Assembly: GCA_964626015.1 (NCBI GenBank)
Contig: CAZVCC010000060.1
Coordinates: 1-18,375, forward strand
Origin: CAIKZJ01 sp964626015
Lineage (GTDB): Bacteria > Bacteroidota > Ignavibacteria > Tepidaquicellales > Tepidaquicellaceae
DNA: 18,375 nt
Reading direction: 5' to 3'
This document shows, piece after piece, positions 7,520-14,251 of this stretch. Position 1 is the first letter of the stretch. Each line of letters begins with the position of its first letter. Made by a program: the position numbers and the translations under genes. The notes under the pieces were generated by a model. It did not search any database. It worked only from the letters and a program-made list of their open reading frames with translations, and had not been told where the DNA came from.

Positions 7520-7547
7520 TTATTACAAATGAATTCATCTGTAATAA
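7520..7547 (-). promoter_or_regulatory. 28-bp near-perfect palindrome in front of the kinase ribosome site
   Basis: TTATTACA, a central ATGAATTCAT and TGTAATAA form a palindrome with 13 of 14 pairs matched; only 7528 and 7539 disagree. It ends four bases from the ribosome binding site. It could be a DNA operator for a dimeric regulator, or an mRNA hairpin that hides or exposes the start region. It has no U tract positioned as a normal terminator. Confidence 0.6.
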
Positions 7548-7592
7548 CTCCTTAAAGATTAAGTTAATGTTATTAATAATATTCCGCAATTC

Positions 7593-7638
7593 ATAACCAT
7601 ATTCAAAAATATTATAACTTATCAAAAATGGTTATAAT
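7593..7638. repeat. Two overlapping inverted repeats upstream of the kinase
   Basis: ATAACCAT (7593-7600) is the exact complement of ATGGTTAT (7628-7635), and ATTATAAC (7611-7618) is the exact complement of GTTATAAT (7631-7638). The right arms overlap, so the two pairings exclude each other. This may be a regulator site or a by-product of AT richness. Confidence 0.4.
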
Positions 7639-7734
7639 AAATAATTACAATAACACTAATTATCACTGATTAAACGTATTCTCGCTGATTACCCAAAATT
7701 GTATTTGTTACTCCATGAATTTGATAATGAACAC

Positions 7735-7858
7735 TCAATTCAATAGTTTGTTACTTTTTAAGAAAATGCCGTAGGCATTTCATGTTGGTAGGTGAAAAAT
7801 TGCACACAGAAAGAATGCCTTTAGGCATTCCATGTTGTTCTAAACAACCGTGAATTGA
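7735..7858. repeat. MITE- or REP-like element with two GGCATT hairpins
   Basis: Two similar units lie 49 bases apart. AAATGCC-GTA-GGCATTT (7764-7780) is followed by CATGTTGGTAG, and GAATGCCT-TT-AGGCATTC (7813-7830) is followed by CATGTTGTTCT. A further small hairpin, GTTGTT-CTA-AACAAC, follows at 7834-7848. The block is bounded by TCAATTCA (7735-7742) and its exact complement TGAATTGA (7851-7858). I recall similar palindromes followed by CATGTTGG dispersed in Bacteroidota-like genomes, but cannot check it here. No transposase gene and no clear target-site duplication are seen. Confidence 0.5.
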
Positions 7859-7904
7859 AATTTAATATGATTACCATTGTATTAACATTATTTGCTTAAT
7901 GTAA

Positions 7905-8036
7905 GCGTCTTAGATACGTGTTAGATGCGTCTCAGATTTATGTCAGATGCGTCAACCGAGCGTCAAATGAGCGGGAAATAAGCGTCAACCGAGCGTCAAA
8001 TTAGCGGGGATTAAGCGTCAACCGAGCGGGGATTTT
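7905..8036. repeat. Tandem array of twelve 11-bp units
   Basis: Twelve consecutive 11-base units follow each other without a single slip. Most begin GCGTC or GCGGG, for example GCGTCAACCGA at 7949, 7982 and 8015. The right part has a 33-bp higher-order unit made of three 11-mers (7949-7981 and 7982-8014, then a shortened copy). The left four units are more diverged and end in AGAT. A degenerate thirteenth unit may precede at 7894-7904. Eleven is not a multiple of three and no protein is encoded. The array begins 22 bases past the dnaJ-like stop and lies upstream of the kinase gene. Confidence 0.85.
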
Positions 8037-8058
8037 ACTCTGTCAAAAAGTAATAATA

Positions 8059-8991
8059 TTATCTGTTCCTTAATTTCTTTAACTCATTAAACAGTTCTGT
8101 CTCTCTTGCAGATAAATTCCTCGGCATATCAATCTGCACTGTTAAATACAAATCTCCGAACTCTCCCGTTTTTCCGTACTTCGGCATGCCCATTTTTGAA
8201 AGGCGGAATATTTTCCCGTTCGAACAATCTTTTGTTATATCGATTTTAACTTTTCCTTTCATCGCTTCAAAATCAACCTTCCCCCCGAGCACTGCATCAT
8301 ACAAAGGTACGTGAAGATTTGCATAAAGGTCATCCCCTTTCCTTTCAAACACTGCATCACCCTTCACATTAATTTTTATAAGCAAATCTCCTGCTCCGCC
8401 TGAACCCGCTCCTCCTTTACCGGGAATCTTTAACACGTGTCCGTCATGTATCCCGGGCTTTATGTTCAGCTTTATAGATTGGTTGTTAAATGAAAATACT
8501 TTCGAGACTCCGCTGTATGCTTCTTTTAATGAAATATCTAACGCTGCTTGATAGTCCTGACCCTTTGCAGGTGTGCGTCTGCCGCCTCCCCTTCTGCTCT
8601 TTTTACCGCCTCCAAAACTTCCTCCGAAAAACATATCAAAGAAATCCGAATATCCTGAATTCCCGAATACATCCTCAAAATTGCCGCTGTATTGGTACTG
8701 TGTGCCTCCCTGATTCGAATACCTGCCCCAGTCAAACCCCTCTGCATTTCCCCCAGCCTGCTGGTAGTAATTCCAGTTCGAGCCCATCTCGTCGTACTTC
8801 TTTCTTTTATCGTCATCACTCAGTACTTCATTCGCTTCGTTGATTTCTTTGAACTTATCCTCGGCGGATTTGTCTCCCTTTGTTTTATCGGGATGGTATT
8901 TCATCGCAAGCTTTCTGTATGCTTTCTTTATTTCGTCTTTGCTTGCCTTCTTATCAACACCAAGTATTTTGTAATAATCTTTATATTCCAT
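8059..8991 (-). CDS. DnaJ/CbpA-type J-domain co-chaperone (class B)
   Basis: A co-chaperone that stimulates the ATPase of DnaK/Hsp70 and delivers unfolded clients in the cytoplasm. The J domain covers residues 4-70, with the essential HPD at 33-35. A Gly/Phe/Ser-rich linker follows (about 75-135, including FFGGSFGGGKKSRRGGG). Then come the two beta-sandwich substrate domains (about 143-300). The cysteine-rich CxxCxGxG zinc domain of true DnaJ is absent, making this class B, like CbpA; at 310 residues the length fits. It is last in the S9 peptidase-radC-dnaJ operon, 3 bases after radC. It is probably not the main dnaJ, which usually sits with grpE or dnaK. Confidence 0.92.
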   Translation of the reverse strand: MEYKDYYKILGVDKKASKDEIKKAYRKLAMKYHPDKTKGDKSAEDKFKEINEANEVLSDDDKRKKYDEMGSNWNYYQQAGGNAEGFDWGRYSNQGGTQYQYSGNFEDVFGNSGYSDFFDMFFGGSFGGGKKSRRGGGRRTPAKGQDYQAALDISLKEAYSGVSKVFSFNNQSIKLNIKPGIHDGHVLKIPGKGGAGSGGAGDLLIKINVKGDAVFERKGDDLYANLHVPLYDAVLGGKVDFEAMKGKVKIDITKDCSNGKIFRLSKMGMPKYGKTGEFGDLYLTVQIDMPRNLSARETELFNELKKLRNR

Positions 8992-8994
8992 AAA

Positions 8995-9762
8995 TCAGAT
9001 AATTCCCATTTCTTTTAAACTGCAATGTTTATGTTCCGTTATAATTATATGGTCAAGAAGCTGGATTCCAATTATATTCCCTGCATCCTTTAACCTTCTC
9101 GTAATCCGTATATCCTCCTCCGATGGCTGTGTGTCCCCCGAAGGATGGTTGTGCGCCACCATAACACTTGCAGCATGTTTCCTTATCGCACTCGCAAAAG
9201 TCTCTCTCGGATGCACAAGGCTCGCAGTCAGCGTGCCCTCTGAAATTCTTTCAAGGTCAATTATCCTGTTTCTTACATCAAGGTTCATGATGAAGAACTG
9301 CTCTTTTGAATAATCCGTTATCCTATCTCTGATAAGTGTAACTGCTGCCGATGCTTCTTGAATTGGTTTACTTTCAAGCCGCAGTATCTCATTCTTATCT
9401 TTTTCTTTTCTGTAACGCTTTGCAAGTGTTATACATGATATTAATTCTGCTCCCTTTGCCAGACCGATTCCTTTAATTTCCATAAGATCCTGAAGCGAAG
9501 CTTCGAAAAGCTTCTCAAGACTCCCGAAATGAGATAATAACCTTTGTGAAAATTCAAGTACATTATGGTTTTTTATTCCCGTCCTCAACATAATCGCGAG
9601 CAATTCAAAATCACTCATTGCTGAAGTTCCCTTCGTAAGCAGCTTCTCTCTCGGTTTCTCGTGTTTAGGTAAATCCTTTACGGAAGACTTCTTTTCTGAT
9701 TCTGAAACCTCAGAAGTAAATAATACTATCTTCTTACTCTTGTCTCTTTTTATTTCAGCCAT
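8995..9762 (-). CDS. radC: RadC-family JAB/MPN-domain protein
   Basis: The N-terminal part has a helix-hairpin-helix at about residues 93-108 (MEIKGIGLAKGAELI). The C-terminal MPN+ metalloprotease-like domain carries the JAMM zinc signature: His205, His207 and Asp218 within HNHPSGDTQPSEED, and a conserved Glu in SEGTL near 175. The family is widely distributed; the original DNA-repair assignment of E. coli RadC was later questioned, and the real role is unknown. Residues 1-30 are a charged, poorly conserved lead. The ATG lies inside the end of the S9 peptidase gene (13-base overlap), indicating coupled translation. Confidence 0.92.
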   Translation of the reverse strand: MAEIKRDKSKKIVLFTSEVSESEKKSSVKDLPKHEKPREKLLTKGTSAMSDFELLAIMLRTGIKNHNVLEFSQRLLSHFGSLEKLFEASLQDLMEIKGIGLAKGAELISCITLAKRYRKEKDKNEILRLESKPIQEASAAVTLIRDRITDYSKEQFFIMNLDVRNRIIDLERISEGTLTASLVHPRETFASAIRKHAASVMVAHNHPSGDTQPSEEDIRITRRLKDAGNIIGIQLLDHIIITEHKHCSLKEMGII

Positions 9763-11831
9763 TTATCAAGCCAGTTAAAAAATGTTCTTTGCCAGAGTAT
9801 TCCGTTCTGCGGTGTCAGCACCCAGTGATTTTCTTCGGGGAATAAAAGCAGCTGAGCAGGTACTCCAAGCAGCACTGCCGCATTGAATGCCTGCATCGCT
9901 TGTGTATATGCAATCCTGTAATCCTTCTCTCCGTGTATCACAAGTATCGGCGTATCCCAGTTCTGAACATATTTGTGAGGTGATATGCTGTAAGATTTTT
10001 GCGCTACCTTGTTGTTCTTATCCCAGAACGGTCCGCCTAAATCCCAGTCAACAAACCACATTTCCTCTGTTTCTAAATACTGGCTTTCAAGATTGAACAT
10101 TCCGTCGTGTGCTATGAATGCCTTGAATCTTTTATCATGATTACCCGCTAACCAGAAAACTGAAAATCCTCCGTAGCTCGCTCCGACCGCTCCGAGCCTG
10201 TCTTTATCAACGTACGGCTCCTGTGCTATATCATCAATGGCACTTAAATAATCCTTCATGTTCTGTCCGCCGTAATCCCCGCTTATCTGTTCAAGCCATT
10301 CCATCCCGAAAGAAGGCAGCCCTCTTCTGTTCGGAGCTATTATTATATACCCGTTTGCCGCCATCATCTGAAAATTCCATCTGTAGCTCCAGAACTGGTC
10401 GACAGTGCTCTGCGGTCCTCCCTCGCAGAAAAGCAGCGTCGGATATTTTTTATTCGGGTCAAAATCAGGAGGATATATTACCCATGCGAGCATATCCTTA
10501 TCATCCGTCGTTTTCACCATCCGCTTCTTGACCTCAGCAATTTTCAACTGGTCAAGCAATCCCTTGTTAACAAAACTTATTTCTTTTGCTTCGCCGTTTT
10601 CAGGATTTACAGAGTATATCTCGGTTGGTTTCGACATCGATTGTCTTGTTGCGATAAGGCTGCTCCCTGCTTCTGTTACTGAAAGATAATTATGTATTCC
10701 GTCCGTTACCCTTGTAATCTTCCCGTCGGCTAAATCGTACCTGTATATTTCCTGAGTTGCTCGTATTCCGCTTACAAAATAAATTGACTTGCTGTCTTTT
10801 GTCCATTCAAGCCCGTCAGCATTTTGGTCAAAATCTTTTGTCGCATATACTTTCTCTTTTGTTGATGTGTTATAAATAAATATCCTTGTCTTATCCGATT
10901 CGTAACCGTCGCGCTCCATGCTCGTACAGGCTATGTACTGTCCGTCCGGAGAATAAACAGGCGCAAACTCAAAACCCATCATTCCTTCTGAAATATTTTC
11001 AGTAGTCTTTGTACTAAGGTCGTAAACATATATCTCTGAGTTTGTCGATACCGCATAATCTTTCCCTCTCATTTTCTTTGCTGAATAAACAATCTTCTTT
11101 GAATCACTGCTCCAGTTTATCTGCTCAATTCCGCCGAATGGCTTCATCGGAACGTCCCAGCCCTCGCCCGCATTAATATCAATCCCGTCTTTTATATTTT
11201 CGCTTATGTAATCAGAAATAAATATGTGGCTGTAGTTCCCGTCTTCCCATTCATCCCAGTGCCTGTACATAAGGTCATCAAAAAGTCTCGCATTTGCTTT
11301 AGGCAGGTCTGTGTGCAAGTCCTTTACCGTCTTATCAATTTTTACTTCTTTTAAATATAAAACTTTCTTCCCGTCCGGAGAGTATTTAAAATCACCTACA
11401 CCGTCAGATATGTACGACATCTGTCTTAAATCTGAGCCGTCCGGTTTCATCTCCCATGCCTGCATAATACCGCTCCTGTTCGATACATAACCTATGCGTT
11501 TCCCGTCGGGACGCCACTTCACACCGTATTTTGCGTCAGATGAACCCGTAAGCCGTTTTTTATTTGTTCCATCGGTACCAACTATGAAATAATCCGTCTG
11601 ACCTTTATTCATTTCTATGTTAAAATATCTTACTCCGTACACAATCGATTTTCCGTCAGGCGATACGGACATCTCCGTAATCCTTCCAAACGACCATAAA
11701 ACTTCCGGAGTCATTATATCCGAAGTAAGCTTCTTCTCGTCAAATGGAATTATACTCGGAAACTTTTCCTGTGCAATTGATATTTTTACAAAAAGTATTA
11801 GAACTGCTGAAATTAATAATATTCTCTTCAT
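9750..11831 (-). CDS. Secreted S9-family (prolyl oligopeptidase-like) peptidase
   Basis: A signal peptide (MKRILLISAVLILFVKISIAQ) predicts export to the periplasm or beyond. Residues about 40-420 form a TolB/PD40-like beta-propeller with repeated SPDGKSI, RPDGKRI and SPDGKKV motifs. The C-terminal alpha/beta-hydrolase has the catalytic Ser552 in GASYGG, Asp637 in HGEKDYR and His669 in EENHW, so the triad is complete. Such enzymes (acylaminoacyl- or dipeptidyl-peptidase type) cleave short peptides; the exact specificity is not readable. It is first in the operon with radC and the J-domain gene. There is no recognisable Shine-Dalgarno site and no C-terminal type IX sorting domain. Confidence 0.93.
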   Translation of the reverse strand: MKRILLISAVLILFVKISIAQEKFPSIIPFDEKKLTSDIMTPEVLWSFGRITEMSVSPDGKSIVYGVRYFNIEMNKGQTDYFIVGTDGTNKKRLTGSSDAKYGVKWRPDGKRIGYVSNRSGIMQAWEMKPDGSDLRQMSYISDGVGDFKYSPDGKKVLYLKEVKIDKTVKDLHTDLPKANARLFDDLMYRHWDEWEDGNYSHIFISDYISENIKDGIDINAGEGWDVPMKPFGGIEQINWSSDSKKIVYSAKKMRGKDYAVSTNSEIYVYDLSTKTTENISEGMMGFEFAPVYSPDGQYIACTSMERDGYESDKTRIFIYNTSTKEKVYATKDFDQNADGLEWTKDSKSIYFVSGIRATQEIYRYDLADGKITRVTDGIHNYLSVTEAGSSLIATRQSMSKPTEIYSVNPENGEAKEISFVNKGLLDQLKIAEVKKRMVKTTDDKDMLAWVIYPPDFDPNKKYPTLLFCEGGPQSTVDQFWSYRWNFQMMAANGYIIIAPNRRGLPSFGMEWLEQISGDYGGQNMKDYLSAIDDIAQEPYVDKDRLGAVGASYGGFSVFWLAGNHDKRFKAFIAHDGMFNLESQYLETEEMWFVDWDLGGPFWDKNNKVAQKSYSISPHKYVQNWDTPILVIHGEKDYRIAYTQAMQAFNAAVLLGVPAQLLLFPEENHWVLTPQNGILWQRTFFNWLDKWLK

Positions 11832-12199
11832 GCTGTTATTAGTTTTGTAGTTGTACTAATTTAAGAAATTTATACTTCCCATAAAATTGATAAAAGCGAT
11901 GCTTTTTCAACAAGATTTTGCGGGACGTTTTTTAAAAAACATTTGTAATCCTGAAAGTTACATCTAAATCTCACATATTTTCCCCGTGTTTAAATTATTA
12001 TTGTAAGTGCGCATAAAGTACGCATAAAGTATTCCATATTCATAATGAAAAATATTAGTTAAGATTCACAATCTCAAAACTTGTATATTTTTTCCTTTTA
12101 GTATTGATTTATTTGCTTTAAATTGAGATTATTGAACAACTTAAAAGAGAGTGCAAATAAGTAATCTGTACAGAATTTCGTACAAATAAATTTTATTAA
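11832..12199. other. Divergent intergenic region between the S9 peptidase and the PorV-like gene
   Basis: This 368-base AT-rich stretch has no gene. It must hold both start regions, but I see no promoter pair good enough to call. Two 11-base direct repeats (GCGCATAAAGT and ACGCATAAAGT, 12009-12030) stand near the middle. A small inverted repeat TGTAC/GTACA (12167-12171 and 12180-12184) ends 15 bases before the PorV-like ATG. Confidence 0.6.
12009..12030. repeat. Two adjacent 11-bp direct repeats
   Basis: GCGCATAAAGT and ACGCATAAAGT differ only in the first base and abut without a spacer. The period of 11 and the GCG/ACG start recall the long array at 7905-8036. They may be half-sites of a regulator bound on one face of the helix. 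Confidence 0.55.
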
Positions 12200-13231
12200 A
12201 TGAATCACATCAAAATTTCGGTAGTTGTAATTGCATTTCTCGCAATTTTCAGTGAATTTGGTTTATCCCAGGGTAACGGCAGCAAATACGCGGGGGAATT
12301 TCTTGCTATTGGCGTTGGCGGAAGACCTCTCGGTATGGGTAGTGCTTACGTTGCACTCGTTAATGACGTTACAGCAGGATACTGGAATCCTGCACTGCTC
12401 TCGAAAATTAACTATCCGCAGCTTGCACTGATGCATGACGCTCGTTTCGGAAATCTTGTTAACTATAATTATGGAGCCGTTGCTATTCCTCTCGATAAGA
12501 ATCAGTCCGTAGGTTTAAGCGTTATCATTAACGGTATTGACGATATCCCCGACACCCGAAATGCACTCATTGACCTGAACGGAAACGGCGTTCTCGACCC
12601 GGGAGAAAGACTCGACCCTGACAGAATCACTTATTTCAATTCTAATGACTATGCTTTTTATTTAACATACTCAAAAAAACACAGCGATAAGTTTTCTTAC
12701 GGCGCAAACTTTAAGGTTATTAGAAGGTCTCTGGCTGAAGAATCGGCATGGGGTCTCGGCTTCGACCTTGGTCTGCATTATTCCCCGATTGAAAATTTAA
12801 TGCTCGGTGCTAACTTGCAGGATATAACAACTACTTATCTCGCATGGAGTACGGGCAAGAAAGAAAACATCTCTCCAACTGCTAAAATTGGATTTGCTTA
12901 CATATACGATGTTCCCTTCCTCAACGGTACTATAATCCCTGCAGCCGACTTAGACGTCAGGTTTGAAAACAGAAGGACTGCTTCTAACTTCAACGTTGGA
13001 CCGGTTTCTTTCGATTTTCATGGCGGACTTGAGTACACGTACAATAAACTTTTCAGCATCAGAGGCGGTTACAACGAGATTGGTAATTTGACTCTCGGCG
13101 CTGGCGTTCAGCTGCCCAAGATTAATATAGATTACTCATTCGCTAAATTTGACGGTGATGAACAGCTTGGTAATACACACAGAATCTCGCTTACATTCAC
13201 ACTTGAGGAAGACAAATTTAAACGCAAATAA
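12200..13231 (+). CDS. PorV/PorQ-family outer-membrane protein
   Basis: A signal peptide (to about GLSQ, residue 24) precedes the family opening GKYAGEFL-like segment GSKYAGEFLAIGVGGRPLGMGSAYVAL... seen here as YAGEFLAIG, GRPLGMGSAYVA and then GYWNPALL. These are hallmarks of PorV/PorQ (UPF0164-type, FadL-like) beta-barrels. Alternating hydrophobic strands follow to the C terminus. True PorV is the outer-membrane shuttle of type IX secretion; many Ignavibacteriota and Chlorobiota carry several paralogues of uncertain role. Residues 125-136 form a loop of the type D-x-N-x-N-G-x-x-D, which resembles a calcium-binding loop. No other type IX gene is nearby. It has its own terminator and converges on a DUF4402 gene. 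Confidence 0.85.
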   Translation: MNHIKISVVVIAFLAIFSEFGLSQGNGSKYAGEFLAIGVGGRPLGMGSAYVALVNDVTAGYWNPALLSKINYPQLALMHDARFGNLVNYNYGAVAIPLDKNQSVGLSVIINGIDDIPDTRNALIDLNGNGVLDPGERLDPDRITYFNSNDYAFYLTYSKKHSDKFSYGANFKVIRRSLAEESAWGLGFDLGLHYSPIENLMLGANLQDITTTYLAWSTGKKENISPTAKIGFAYIYDVPFLNGTIIPAADLDVRFENRRTASNFNVGPVSFDFHGGLEYTYNKLFSIRGGYNEIGNLTLGAGVQLPKINIDYSFAKFDGDEQLGNTHRISLTFTLEEDKFKRK

Positions 13232-13254
13232 GATTCCTTGACTCTAATAATATT

Positions 13255-13283
13255 TGCTTCCAGATAATCGGGAAGCATTTTTA
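13255..13283 (+). terminator. Rho-independent terminator of the PorV-like gene
   Basis: TGCTTCC (13255-13261) pairs with GGAAGCA (13271-13277), followed by TTTTTATT. It lies 23 bases past the stop. Confidence 0.8.
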
Positions 13284-13291
13284 TTATAAAC

Positions 13292-13317
13292 AAAAAACGC
13301 AAGCTTTATTGCTTGCG
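13292..13317 (-). terminator. Rho-independent terminator of DUF4402 gene A
   Basis: CGCAAGC (13298-13304) pairs with GCTTGCG (13311-13317). On the minus strand the stem is followed by six U residues. It lies about 37 bases past the stop and back to back with the PorV-like terminator. Confidence 0.85.
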
Positions 13318-13353
13318 CCGAATTCATATCTTAATATTAATCTTATAAATAAC

Positions 13354-13854
13354 TCAGTTTCCTGTATATTCCAAATTAACTGTAATAGATGCAGTGTACA
13401 ATCCCGATGCCTGATCATTTGAAGGAGTTACTTTGCCTCCAAGAAATACTGTCATAGTTCCCTGAGAATTAAAAGATGCATTCGAAACAACCACAGGGTT
13501 GAATGATACCACAGAACCTCCAGGTACCTGATATCCCGCGTCTGTGCTTGAGAATGTAATAGGCATAGTATTTGCCCCGTTTAATAACTGCGAGGGTGTG
13601 GTAAAGCTTATACTTATTTGTTTATTTGGTGCACCGACCAGTGTAAATCTGCCAGAGTTGGCATTAGTTTTATCGACTGTCCTTTGTACTCCGGGTACGA
13701 TATCATCTCCGAAATTTAAGTCGCTTTTGTTTGTAACAGATATTCCAGTCAGAACTGTTGCAGTAGCGGAAATAGAAGCTGTGACCTGCGCAAATATATC
13801 AGCGCACATCACTGTTATGATTAGTATTATTGAAGATATTATAATTTTTTTCAT
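13354..13854 (-). CDS. DUF4402 secreted subunit A (pilin-like)
   Basis: A signal peptide is cleaved about after IFA, leaving QVTASISATATV as the mature N terminus. The rest is a single beta-rich domain of DUF4402 type: SDLNFGDDIVPG, SGRFTL, a SFTTPSQLLNGANTMPITF block, and the end FLGGKVTP followed by GLYTASITVNLEYTGN. The mature part has no cysteine. The alternating hydrophobic residues of the mature N terminus (V-A-I-A-A-V) could act as a donor strand, as in chaperone-usher pilins. It lies downstream of the chaperone and usher genes, which have two clear paralogues of it upstream. A structural fibre subunit is the best guess; adhesin or spore-coat-like matrix protein are alternatives. Confidence 0.8.
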   Translation of the reverse strand: MKKIIISSIILIITVMCADIFAQVTASISATATVLTGISVTNKSDLNFGDDIVPGVQRTVDKTNANSGRFTLVGAPNKQISISFTTPSQLLNGANTMPITFSSTDAGYQVPGGSVVSFNPVVVSNASFNSQGTMTVFLGGKVTPSNDQASGLYTASITVNLEYTGN

Positions 13855-14251
13855 TCTATTCCCGAATCAATTTAATTTTAAAATATTAAATAAGCAAGGA
13901 ATAATTAACCATTTATTTGCTTCTAATAATTATATCATCAACTTTTATGCCATTTCTAAAATGTACATTTCTTTTAAAAATCTTGATTTATTTCACAGAA
14001 ACGCAATATTATTTTCTCATTTTGAGAATTATTTACTCATATTGAGAAAAAATACATCTAATAATCATCAGTTTTGGTTATATGAATGCTTCTGCGAATC
14101 TTGAATATAAATTGGGTTTATTTAATTAATTTGAAATTCGCTCTTAAAAATATTACAATGAACATAATTCTCAAATTGATAATATTTATAAATTTGATGA
14201 TTTAATGGTGTTATTATTAATCGGCTGCGGATGTAAATCCTGATATATTTG
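13855..14251. other. Long intergenic spacer between the usher and DUF4402 gene A
   Basis: This 397-base AT-rich stretch has no plausible gene and no terminator after the usher stop. On the minus strand TTGCTT and TAAATT, spaced 17 bases, lie just upstream of gene A and could be its promoter. The twin palindromes at 14014-14046 are the main structure. A third, imperfect copy (TTCTCA-AAT-TGATAA) is at 14168-14182. Confidence 0.5.
14014..14046. promoter_or_regulatory. Twin palindromic operator-like sites upstream of DUF4402 gene A
   Basis: TTCTCA-TTT-TGAGAA (14014-14028) is a perfect palindrome and CTCA-TAT-TGAG (14036-14046) shares its core CTCA-N3-TGAG. Their centres, 14021 and 14041, are exactly 20 bases apart, about two helical turns. 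This is the layout expected for two dimers binding side by side, about 160-190 bases upstream of the gene. Confidence 0.5.

Noticed and set aside
7905..8036. The 11-bp array as a CRISPR or as an origin iteron set
   Set aside because: Units are far too short and have no spacers for CRISPR, there are no cas genes, and no dnaA/rep gene or 9-base DnaA boxes lie nearby.
7905..8036. The array as part of a repeat protein
   Set aside because: An 11-base period shifts the reading frame each unit, and stops occur in every frame.
8490..9018. Several 90-117-codon open frames overlapping the J-domain gene on both strands
   Set aside because: They are shadows of the Gly/Arg-rich, GC-rich part of the J-domain gene; no ribosome sites and no sensible protein composition.
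11891..11907. AAAAGC-GAT-GCTTTT as a terminator upstream of the S9 gene
   Set aside because: Only six pairs, mostly A-T, in an AT-rich gap with no gene ending nearby.
12200..13231. The PorV-like gene as proof of type IX secretion in this locus
   Set aside because: PorV/PorQ paralogues are common without a local type IX cluster, no other Por genes are seen, and neither the S9 peptidase nor the DUF4402 proteins show a type IX sorting domain.
13544..14104. A 186-codon open frame on the plus strand across DUF4402 gene A and the spacer
   Set aside because: It is antisense to a gene with signal peptide and paralogues, and its second half is low-complexity AT-rich DNA; no family resemblance.
14244..14251. 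TATATTTG on the plus strand beside the usher stop as a promoter
   Set aside because: It would only drive antisense RNA into the usher, has no convincing -33 element, and such octamers occur by chance in AT-rich DNA.
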